Assembly: GCA_030015575.1 (NCBI GenBank)
Contig: CM057346.1
Location: 115,425,899-115,489,898, forward strand
Source: Agapanthus africanus
Taxonomy: Eukaryota; Streptophyta; Magnoliopsida; Asparagales; Amaryllidaceae
Length of the DNA: 64,000 nt
Direction: 5' to 3'
Shown here: positions 18,951-27,168 of the stretch, one piece after another
Position numbering within the stretch: position 1 is the first letter of the stretch
How the letters are laid out: every line of letters starts with the position of its first letter
Notes under the pieces: model-generated
Told to the model about the DNA's origin: nothing
Seen by the model: only the letters and a program-made list of their open reading frames with translations
Database searches by the model: none
Translations under genes and position numbers: made by a program

Positions 18951-20554
18951 CGGTGGGAGCAGGTGGCAAGGACGAAAGGGCCGGTAGCGCAACCGATCTT
19001 TCTTCTCCCCCTTCGATTTGTAACACTGCAGTCAGGACAAGAGAGAGTTAGAAATAATTCTACCACTGGAAAAACAAAGATATCAATCAGGAACAGTACT
19101 CACCGGCGCCACCAGAGGGAGAGGCGAGTTCAGATGAAAAGGAGAAGTGTGGGACCAACACTTGATACAAATGGTCAAAAAGAACTCCTGAAAGACACAA
19201 CAATGTGAATATAGTAATTGGATTATACGTTTGAAAGATGAGTTTTGTAAGTTGCAAACTCATACCTTCCAACATCTTTGACGGTGTAAGAGAGGGCTGA
19301 GGGGTAACCATCGCCAAGGCAGTCGTGGAAGGAGCTCCCTGAAGTAGTGGGGCATCAACACTAGCTGCACCTGCATTACGAAAAATGAACTTGTCAGAAG
19401 AGATTGTAAAGCAAATAAAAAAAAAACAACAACTTAAGGTGTACCTGAGGAGCTCCCGGCAGAAACAGAGACGACTCCCTCCTCTATCGACATGAGACCA
19501 CCGCCTGTGGCCTCATCGCTCGACTCAATGGGGACCGTCGTCGTGCTCGCAAGACCGGGAGACGGCGGAGGACCGTAGACGGGAAGGGCTATGACTGGAG
19601 TATTGCCAGATTCCAGAGAAGGAGCGGTTGGCTCGTCTTCAGGAATCATGGCCACCTCGCCCACTACCATCTCAGGTTCGGTAGTGGCGGTTGTATCGTC
19701 CACCATCGCCGGGGGATCACCGGTCTTGAGCGCCTCATTCGCCGCCACTCTGGGCTCAGTTATAATGATCATATCATCTGCCACCACTTCAGGTTCGGCA
19801 TCCATGACCTTATCGGCTGCAGGCCCCTCAACCTCTACCCCAGGCTCCAAAGCCACAACGACGTTGCCCACCGTCGGCTCGAGTTCGGCAGGTACTGCCC
19901 CCTCTGTCCCTTTGAGATTGACGGTTTCCGCCTCCCCCTCGATCGGACTTGGTCCTGCAAGATGAGAGATGTAAGGACAAACGACATTAAGATCCTTATA
20001 ACAAAAACTCCGAGAGAAACATTACCTGAGGCGGATTTACCGTTCGCGCTCCGAGCTGCACGTGCCACCTCTCTGCGGGCAGTGGACAGGGCGACAGGGG
20101 CCTCTTCAGAGGGAGTATCAGCTCGAGGAACGGTGCTAGGGCCCGCTCCCATAGCCAAGGCAGCCCTGCGCACCTTCGCCTCACACCTCAACCGTTTCCT
20201 CTCCTCCCGAGCGGTCATGAGGGACCTCCGTGATGCCTCCTTCAAGGCATCATCGTCTTCATTCAGGGATGCCTCCAGAGCCTTTAAGGCATCTCTCATC
20301 GGCTCTTCAAGACGAACCTCCTGCGGTGGACCAGAAGAAGCAGGAACGTCGGCGGCTGGTAGAACATCTGCGTCGCTAGGAGGGAACGGCATTGAGGTTC
20401 CTGTAATTAAAAAGAAAAGGTTAGATCGACCATAACATGAGCAAAATGAAAAACTTGATGAGTCGAAACTTACTAAGGCCCATAGATTCTCTTAGACGTT
20501 CCTCCTCCTGAAAAGTCTTCAGAGAAGCGGCAATGGCTTCTTCATCGGTGATGC
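18951..20554 (-). CDS. Exons 2-7 of the outer antisense gene (linker region)
   Basis: The exons are 20474-20554 (81 nt, acidic ITDEEAIAASLKTF), 20026-20400 (375 nt, with a charged segment REERKRLRCEAKVRRAALA), 19445-19954 (510 nt, acidic and rich in E, V, A and P), 19266-19370 (105 nt), 19104-19187 (84 nt) and 18951-19025 (75 nt). Acceptors are preceded by pyrimidine-rich AG ends and donors read GTAAGT, GTAATG, GTACAC, GTATGA, GTGAGT and GTATAG. All introns are phase 1. No known domain is recognised. The 75-nt exon has an equally long homologue in inner (41000-41074), while exons 2-6 cannot be matched to inner exons by eye. Confidence 0.7.
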
Positions 20555-20651
20555 CTGTTGAAAGAAAAGAAAGAAAAGCGTTAGTCAAAAAAAAAATAAT
20601 GAAATGACGAAGAAAATACGTTGCAATAAAGAAAAAGTGACTAGTAGTTAC

Positions 20652-22980
20652 CTGATTGCGCAAGCTTAGCCAGCCACGCGTCACGCTTCACCAGCCATGC
20701 CGAAGCTCTAAGGGCAGCTTCCAAGTCTGTATCGTCCGGCGGCGGCATCACTAATCCTGCGTTAGTCCCATATTCGAGCAGACCCTCGGAATAAGGAGCA
20801 TGGGGTTCCTGGCCGAGCACAACGTCCACGGCGAAGAGCGACTTCTTTCTCTTTTGCCCTCCAGCCCTAGGCTCACGGGGAAGCGACTTACGCTTGGCAG
20901 ACGCTTTGGAACGACGGGTCCCGATGTCCGCACCCACGCCAGACTCTGGCGAGGGTACAACCACTGTTTCCACCGGAGCACGGAGTACAGGAGGTACATC
21001 CGCGATATCAGGGAGCGGCAATTCACGTGGAGGGCTTTGCGCACGTGATGGTCTGCCCCCAGTATCTTTTAGAGGAGGAACCACCAGGAGCCTTGGCGCT
21101 AAGGGAGCGTTACGATTGGTACCGGGGGGTACTTCTTTACGGTCAATCAACACTCGCCTCTCTTCCTTTATAACAGCCCCCGTCGCGTGATTGTACCACT
21201 CTTTATATACATTAAGGAGTCGTGGAGCACAGGCCGGCGCGCTAACGAAAAAACGAGAACCCGTGTTCAGGCGCATGAAATGGTGTAATGCGTTCTCCAT
21301 CCCTTCTTCATTTACAGCAGGTTCCAGTAAGAAAGCTTCTAAAGGTACCCCTTGATCGTAACTCAGTTGTCGAGCAAAGCGATGCGGATTATATCTCATA
21401 AAGATTGCTGCACCGCCCTGCCTGAAGACTAGGAAACCCGGCCTAATAGAATACAAATGAAGGATCTCCCGGGCTGTCAACACTGAAACCCCATCCTTGA
21501 AGGAGTCCTGTAGTAGTCGCACCGCAGTGGTGGACGCTTTTCCAATGGTTAATACCTTATCAATAAAAGACATCCCAACTCCAACGGTGTGAGGGCGAAG
21601 CAGTAAAGCTCTGGCGTCCCGTGGTGAAGGGGTCACGATTGATGAGCCGATCAGCTGTAAGATGCGAGGAAAACCGTACTTGTCAAAAAACGAGGGCCTT
21701 TTATGCATCCCAAATACACCCGCCGTATGTAGCTCGAGCCATGACATAAAGTAGTGCATCGGGAAGACCACGTGCAATGCTCCGGGCTCGTTGGCATCCG
21801 CGGCTCGGCTGAGACCATGATACAAGGGCGCTAAGCCGGCAATCCCCACGGCCACCTTTACCCCGATGACCATGCGGTGGGCTGGATAAAAGACAGAGGG
21901 CCGCATGCAATGAGAGTGCATTGGGATCGCGAACCAACTCAGCCACAGCCCGAGAAATCCTAAGAAAAAGGACTCCTCGTCCATCCCAGGGGCCGCAATT
22001 TCCGCGAAAGATATGGTAGGGAAGTCTGGGAGGAAGAAAGCCTTTTGATCTATCTCCTTCGTCGGCAGATTATCCAAACCTAGGCCGAAGGGATCATCCA
22101 GGATAGCAGATTTGGCGGCTCCTAGCGAAATGATGCTCGGACGGAGGAAACGAGCAATGAAGTCCTCAAAATTAACTCCTCGACTCCCGTGTTCGATGAA
22201 AAGGGACTCGTAGATGTTCAACACCTTGATCAGGCTAGGGAATTGGTGTTGAACGGTATTTTCTGGTGTAATCCCCCTTAACATCGGCTTAGCACCAAAG
22301 ATGTACTCATCTGTCGGGAGCAGCTCTTCATAGTGTTCCCCCATGACCGGTAGGCCGGATACCTCTGCGAATTCTTCCAAAGAAATAGACACTTCCCGAT
22401 CCATGGCAAGGAAAGTGTGGGTGGGAATATTCCACTGCTCCAAGAAAGCCTTGAACCACCAGGTGGGGAGCGTAGGATAATGGAAGAGAGAGACGTAGAC
22501 TGCGGTGTACAGTCCTAGTCTTATCAACTGCGACTTCCTCGTCGACAGGATGTACCGGGCCCACGGCAGATAGCCAATCGGGTGACGGGGAATCAAACCA
22601 AGGTTATATGATTGCCCCCAGGGCCGTGCTTCCCCTTAACAGATACGGCATCTTAGGATATCCAAAACCATAGGATGCTGAACCGGAACTGCGTCCATAG
22701 CAGGATGAAGAAAGTTGTTCGCGGTCCAGTCTATCATCTCCACGGCATACTGCACTGGAGGTGGGTTGGCATAGTGAATCGCCGTGATAGGCTCTGACGG
22801 CATCGCGCAGGTGAAGCTGCGTCGACCCATTATAATCTGGTTATACCAGGACCCCCAAAGGTGGAGTTTCTTGTACTCAGGGTCATACTCTCTTATCATG
22901 GTTAGGACCTCACGATCCAAAGGCGCCTCTGGAAATCCCTCCTCCGAGCGGACAAACGGGAATGAAGTGTCTTCAGACAT
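20652..22980 (-). pseudogene. Exon 1 of the outer antisense gene: plant mobile domain
   Basis: ATG at 22978-22980 begins MSEDTSFPFVRSE. The PMD core includes GYLPWARYIL, LGLYTAVYVSLFHY, WWFKAFLEQWNIPTHTF, DREVSISLEEF and SGLPVMG, typical of the aminotransferase-like PMD family (PF10536). The C-terminal part becomes basic, with runs like KRKSLPRE and QKRKKS that could be nuclear-targeting. TAA at 22636-22638 interrupts the frame after residue 114 (CRIC); both sides are in one frame and inner has a Gln codon there. The donor is CAG|GTAACT at 20652/20651; without splicing the frame ends at TAG 20641. Confidence 0.85.
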
Positions 22981-22985
22981 GATCG

Positions 22986-23483
22986 CTGCAAAAGAGCAAT
23001 GTAGCCGTTAGGGTTGTAATCCCAACGTTTGACATTGAAAGAAGAAAATGCATTAATTAAATTAAAATCAAAATTAATTAATTACACCACACCACAGTGC
23101 AGTGAATAGAGGACCAAAGAGGGACCCACAAAATCTAAATGACAATAAGTCAATTAATAAGACAAACTCATCATTGGATGAGATTGTCAGTTGGTCCCTA
23201 GGGGGAACATTCCCATAATAAAAAAGGGGGGAAAGAATCCCTAGAGACAAGGAGAAAATCTCCTCTTTCAGAGCAAAGCTCTGTCACAGAATGACACTTG
23301 TCAAATTCTGGTCTCAAAAGAGTAAAATTCTCTAAAAAGGAGCTTAGCTCTGTAATATTTCATCAAAAAGAAAATTTTGAAAATAATTTTAAAATTAAAA
23401 TTTCTGGAATCTTAAAAAATCCATGAAAACTTACAAAAAAAAAGTTCTTTGTTTTTCAGATCTAAAAGATCTACATTTGATTC
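22986..23483 (-). other. 5' intron segment of the outer antisense gene, left of the inner insertion
   Basis: No ORF is supported. The minus strand has an acceptor (TTGCTCTTTTGCAG) at 22986. The segment holds CAGAGC-AAA-GCTCTG (around 23272) and an AT-rich stretch with direct and inverted short repeats. It continues, after the guest element, at 48842. It is best read as an intron in the 5' UTR of the antisense gene. Confidence 0.55.
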
Positions 23484-23488
23484 AGGAG
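23484..23488. repeat. Target-site duplication of the inner element (left), AGGAG
   Basis: AGGAG directly precedes the TG of the inner 5' LTR and is repeated after its 3' LTR at 48837-48841. Confidence 0.95.
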
Positions 23489-23539
23489 TGTTTCCTGATT
23501 TAAAATCAGGAAAGCTTCTGGGAAAAGCTTCAGAAGAGG

Positions 23540-24010
23540 GTCACGTGCTTACACGTGACTAGCGGTCACGTGTTGGCACGTGACACCTAAAAACATCATC
23601 AAGGCAAGTTCAGTTTCCTGACTACGTTGAAGGAGAGGGGGCTTCAGAAAAGAGTCACGTGCTCCCACGTGACCCGGGCGACACGTGACATTTAAATGCA
23701 AGAGTCAAAAGGCACACCAGTTCCCTGATCAAGTCAAGGAAAAGGCTTCAGAAGAGGTCACGTGCTTCCACGTGACCAGGGTCACGTGTTGCCACGTGAC
23801 GTTCAAGACAGCAGACTCGTTCTCCAGTTGAACCAAGGAAAGAGAGAGTTCAAACAAGGGTCACGTGCTCACACGTGACCAGGGGTCACGTGGCAGCACG
23901 TGACGTTTAAGCAGCAATAAGAAGACAGAGCGCAAAAGAAAGGAAAAGGCTCATTCCAAAGGGGGTCACGTGCCCACACGTGACCATGAATCACGTGGTC
24001 ACACGTGACC
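23540..24010. promoter_or_regulatory. Array of nine paired G-box palindromes in inner U3
   Basis: Nine copies of TCACGTG-N4-CACGTGA type occur in 470 bp, with loops that differ (CTTA, TTGG, CTCC, CTTC, TTGC, CTCA, GCAG, CCCA, GTCA), plus one single box near 23695. Arms are usually GTCACGTG / CACGTGAC. Lying 300-780 bp before the sense TATA, they would be binding sites for bZIP or bHLH G-box factors, or cruciform-forming DNA. Confidence 0.8.
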
Positions 24011-24319
24011 GGCTTTCAAAGCCCATTTTTGTCAAACAGAATTAAATTCTGAAGGAGAATCAAATCTTTCCAAAGGAAAGCGGCTATCTGGAAACGATCG
24101 AATTAAAGATTCAGAGGTGATCTATATATGGGAAAATCTCGGGTTTGGAAAGATTTCCCCTTTAAATCTAACCAAAATAACAAAGGAGAATCTCTGGATT
24201 TAAAATCCAATGGTGAATAAAATTCACCTAATGATCCAGAGGTCCAAAACGAATGATGGATGCAAATCAAATCTCTCACGAAGATTCGTCAAAAAACTGA
24301 TTGATTCGGCTGCTTCTCC

Positions 24320-24327
24320 TATAAATA
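24320..24327 (+). promoter_or_regulatory. Sense TATA box of the inner 5' LTR
   Basis: TATAAATA in the context CTCCTATAAATAGGAG, itself a palindrome, places transcription start near 24350. The copy in the 3' LTR is at 46114-46121. Confidence 0.75.
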
Positions 24328-24454
24328 GGAGCCAAGAGACATACATAGAGAGACATGCGCAGAGAAGAAAAAAGAAAAAAGGAGGAGAGCTTTGATACTT
24401 TGAAAAGACTCGGATCTTCTGCAAAAACCCTAGGTAAGAAAGGGAAGGCCTTTT

Positions 24455-25010
24455 GAAAGAAAGGGAATTTAATTCTCAACAGAGTTTAACTCTGATAATG
24501 TAAAAACAGAAGAACATATTTCTTCTCTCTTTGATAGAGGATCTGCAAAGTGCACATCTCCCCTTAAGGTTGAGAATTTAATTCTCAATGGGTTGAGATC
24601 CTGCCATGCAGATCCAAAAACATAAAGAAGGAATGCAAGCACGAGAATTTAATTCTCACAGAACTATAGGAATTTAATTCCTTTAAAATAAAAGTAGGGC
24701 TTGACCCTATATCATGGGAATTTAATTCCTTCAGAACAAAAAAGAAACAGGGTTTAACCCTAATCAAAAAACCCAGTTCTGTTGAAACATCGGGAATTTA
24801 ATTCCCTTAATCATAATTTAACAGAGGATGGAAGTTTAAACTCCTTAAAAACTTTTATTAGGGTTTAACCCTATTCAGCCCTTCACATATATGAGGAATT
24901 TAATTCCTACAGAAAATTCAGAGTTAAACTCTATTCCAGAATACAAAGTCTTCGAAAGGAAGTAGGAATTTAATTCCTCTGAAATTTACAGTTCGAGGAA
25001 TTTAATTCCT
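24455..25010 (+). repeat. Array of ~15 short palindromes with TTTAA centres
   Basis: Units such as TTGAGAAT-TTA-ATTCTCAA, AGGAAT-TTA-ATTCCT, GGGAAT-TTA-ATTCCC, AGAGT-TTA-ACTCT and TAGGGT-TTA-ACCCTA occur every 25-45 bp. Arms differ from unit to unit, yet each is complementary to its partner, and the three-base centre is nearly always TTA. The block starts about 100 bp downstream of the predicted transcription start. Confidence 0.85.
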
Positions 25011-25274
25011 GAAAGAAGATTAACAATGCCTCTAAACAAAATACATAGAGGCAGGGTCACGTGTCATCACGTGACCCTCCAAGAGATCTACAAGAAAGCC
25101 CCTTTGAGGCAGCACCCCACGTGATCCATGTGACCCTTGGCAGAAGCTCTAATACATAGGCATTTGAATGCCCATCACGTGATAGCACGTGATGCTCTGA
25201 AAGATGCGATAATCTCAGCAGAATAAATGAAGGGAGGGCGCTCTCACGTGCTGCCACGTGACCCCTCTTGTCTT

Positions 25275-25580
25275 AGTGTTTAACACTAAATTGAAACTCT
25301 CGAACCCAGTGTTAAAATACTGTTGGGCTTTAGTGTTCAACACTAATTAAAAAGCTTTATTTGCAGTGTTCAACACTGATTACCTTAGTGTTTAACACTA
25401 ATCTGAGATCTTCATTTGCAGTGTTCAACACTGATCTGTTTTAGCGTTTAACACTAATTTGAAAAGCCTTGTTGCTGGTGTTTAACACCAATTATCTCTT
25501 AGTGTTAAACACTAACTTGTCAACCTCATTCCCAGTGTTCAACACTGATTGCTCTATAGTGTTTAACACTAGGTTTTGAC
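25275..25580 (+). repeat. Array of ~11 GTGTTTAACAC-type palindromes
   Basis: Units of the form TAGTGT-TTA-ACACTA, CAGTGT-TCA-ACACTG and TGGTGT-TTA-ACACCA recur about every 27 bp. Changes in one arm (TAGTG to CAGTG; AGTGT to GGTGT) are matched in the other (CACTA to CACTG; ACACT to ACACC). One unit (CAGTGTTAAAATACTG) and one with AGCGT are imperfect. Confidence 0.88.
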
Positions 25581-25736
25581 CCAATTGACTAAATGGATGG
25601 AGGCAAAGCCTCTCCTGATTGGACTTAGCCCAAGATGGCCATAAGTCCTCAATTTGTGATTAACTGGTCCAATGGACTCATAACATAATCAATTCGTCTT
25701 GATCCCAAATTGGGCCAAGGACTATTTAATCCACTC

Positions 25737-25826
25737 CGGTTCTAGGGTACATCTCTTCACTCCTTTGATACTTGGCATTGTAATCCCTCAATGTCTTCAA
25801 AGAGGTGACGGGTCCCGACAACCACA
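25737..25826 (+). repeat. Two-helix module, inner LTR copy 1
   Basis: Outer helix CTTTGA / TCAAAG and inner helix CATTG / CAATG, compared with TCGTTG / CAACGA in outer: the change is on both sides. The flanks GGGTACATCTC and AGAGGTGACGGGTCCC are conserved. Confidence 0.75.
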
Positions 25827-25865
25827 CATCGATACGGACTGCGGGGTCCTTAAACCCGTGTTTAA

Positions 25866-25990
25866 TGCAAATTCCTGGTTACGTGGAACGCGGATAATGT
25901 CACTCTTTGACCCCGTGGAAAACGTCCAGAGCGGAGCCTGGTCCTCGCAGAGCACGGCAGTGAACCCGTGTGAAGCATCCAGAGCACATA
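25866..25990 (+). repeat. Single copy of the 171-bp satellite unit inside the inner LTR
   Basis: From AATTCCTGGTTACGTGGAAC to GTGAAGCATCCAGAGC this matches the units of the array at 38179-39330. It is present once per LTR here (3' LTR near 47660-47785). Confidence 0.85.
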
Positions 25991-25992
25991 CC

Positions 25993-26214
25993 GGACTGTG
26001 GGGTCCTTAAACCCATGGACTACGACGTCCTTAACCTTGACCGAGATGTCTTAAAACTAACAATGGACTGTGGGGTCCTTAAACCCATGGACTACGACGT
26101 CCTTAACCTTGACCGAGATGTCTTAAAACTAACAACGGACCGCAATGTCCTTAAACTACCCACGGACCGCAATGTCCTTAAACTACCCACGGACCGCAAT
26201 GTCCTTAAACTAGA
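25993..26214 (+). repeat. GGAC-N6-GTCC minisatellite in the inner LTR
   Basis: Units such as GGACTGTGGGGTCCTTAAAC, GGACTACGACGTCCTTAACC and GGACCGCAATGTCCTTAAAC repeat; a three-unit group of 72 bp occurs twice, followed by 27-bp units. The 3' LTR has one extra unit. The open frame through it is repeat-driven. Confidence 0.85.
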
Positions 26215-26344
26215 ACAATAGAGCCCCAAATGCTCTTTTGTCGGATCTAAACGGTCCCGTTTAAGTTGATCTTAGCCTTAGAGATGGCTAACGTATCCTT
26301 AAACCTTCAAACAGAGTGGACTATAAATCCCCCCAATTAATCCT

Positions 26345-26425
26345 GGCTCGAGGGTACATCTCTGAACTCCTCTGACATCCGTCGTTGTAATCCTTCAACG
26401 TCGTTAGAGAGGTGACGGGTCCCGA
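26345..26425 (+). repeat. Two-helix module, inner LTR copy 2
   Basis: Outer helix CTCTGAC / GTTAGAG with one wobble pair; the 3' LTR copy reads GTCAGAG and pairs fully. The inner helix is CGTTG / CAACG. Confidence 0.7.
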
Positions 26426-26763
26426 CGGCCATACATTCATGGACCACTATGTCCCTAAACTGGAACATTAGAGTCCAAACGCTCTTTTGTCGGATCTAAA
26501 CGATCTCGTTAAGTTGATCTTAGTCACAAAGTTAGACTAACGTATCCTTAACAAGCGTTTGAGTTGATCTTAGCCTCAAGTATGGCTGACGTATCCTCAA
26601 ACCAAACCCCCCCCAAACCCAAATCTAAGATAATACGGATTTGGACTAGTCCACGCCCTACGGGCGACGACATAACTCAGTCTCCGTAAACAATCCACGG
26701 GCAACAAAATACAAAGCAAACACCCACGACACGAAGTGACCATCTGGAGAAGGAGAAAGTTGT

Positions 26764-26852
26764 TACCGCAATGCGGTAGCGTAATTAACTGCAGGGGCTT
26801 GCGCCTGCAGGGAAGAGCGTCCCCACAATCAAAAACCCCTCATTCGAGGGGG
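26764..26852 (+). other. Conserved three-hairpin U5 block of the inner LTR
   Basis: TACCGC-AAT-GCGGTA, CTGCAGG / CCTGCAG and CCCCTC-ATTC-GAGGGG, with the same linkers as in outer. The loop of hairpin 1 and the arms of hairpin 3 differ from outer. Confidence 0.75.
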
Positions 26853-27021
26853 AATCTGACGAAGTCTGCTACATCGGACGCATCCGTCTAAACCTCCGAT
26901 ACACGGTGCCATAAATCAACTTGGCATCTTCGGAGAAGTGGACGGATAGCACCAATTAGCATCTGCCCCGAATCTCAGGCAAGACGCTGTGTCGCGCCGT
27001 CTTTCGGAGGGGAACAGATTC

Positions 27022-27040
27022 TGGCACGCCCGGTGGGACC
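27022..27040 (+). other. Primer-binding site of the inner element
   Basis: TGGCACGCCCGGTGGGACC starts five bases after the LTR end (27016), identical to the outer PBS. Confidence 0.75.
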
Positions 27041-27168
27041 TTTTCCTCTTTCCACTCTACACTTCGTGTGTCGTGACTCGCGAACCAATCGCGGTTCGCC
27101 AATGGTTGCCCTTGGGTTTCAAGATACTAAGAATTGGTGTCTTGCTTATTGCAGAAAGCAAAGGATCG

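Larger units (their letters stand above)
18166..22985 (-). pseudogene. Antisense spliced PMD-coiled-coil gene of the outer element (one in-frame stop)
   Basis: Eight coding exons can be joined on the minus strand: 22980-20652, 20554-20474, 20400-20026, 19954-19445, 19370-19266, 19187-19104, 19025-18951 and 18875-18166. Every junction has GT..AG ends and every intron is phase 1, so the frame is kept over 1,423 codons including the stop. A splice acceptor (TTTTGCAG) five bases before the ATG implies an upstream non-coding exon; a candidate donor is at 49027/49028, beyond the inner element. Exon 1 encodes a plant mobile domain, the middle exons a low-complexity acidic, Ala/Pro-rich region, and exon 8 a coiled coil. 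One stop, TAA at 22636-22638, lies where inner has CAG. PMD proteins of plants act in silencing and chromatin; any role here is inference. Confidence 0.78.
23489..27016 (+). repeat. Inner element 5' LTR (3528 bp)
   Basis: Direct repeat of 45283-48836, starting TGTT and ending AACA. U3 (23489 to about 24350) is built of paired G-boxes. Downstream of the TATA (24320-24327) come a block of AATTTAATT-type palindromes (24455-25010), further G-box pairs (25055-25262), a block of GTGTTTAACAC-type palindromes (25275-25580), a minisatellite (25993-26214), two-helix modules and the U5 hairpin block. No ORF with gene-like character is seen. U3 has no visible similarity to the outer U3, whereas the last ~800 bp do. 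Confidence 0.95.
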
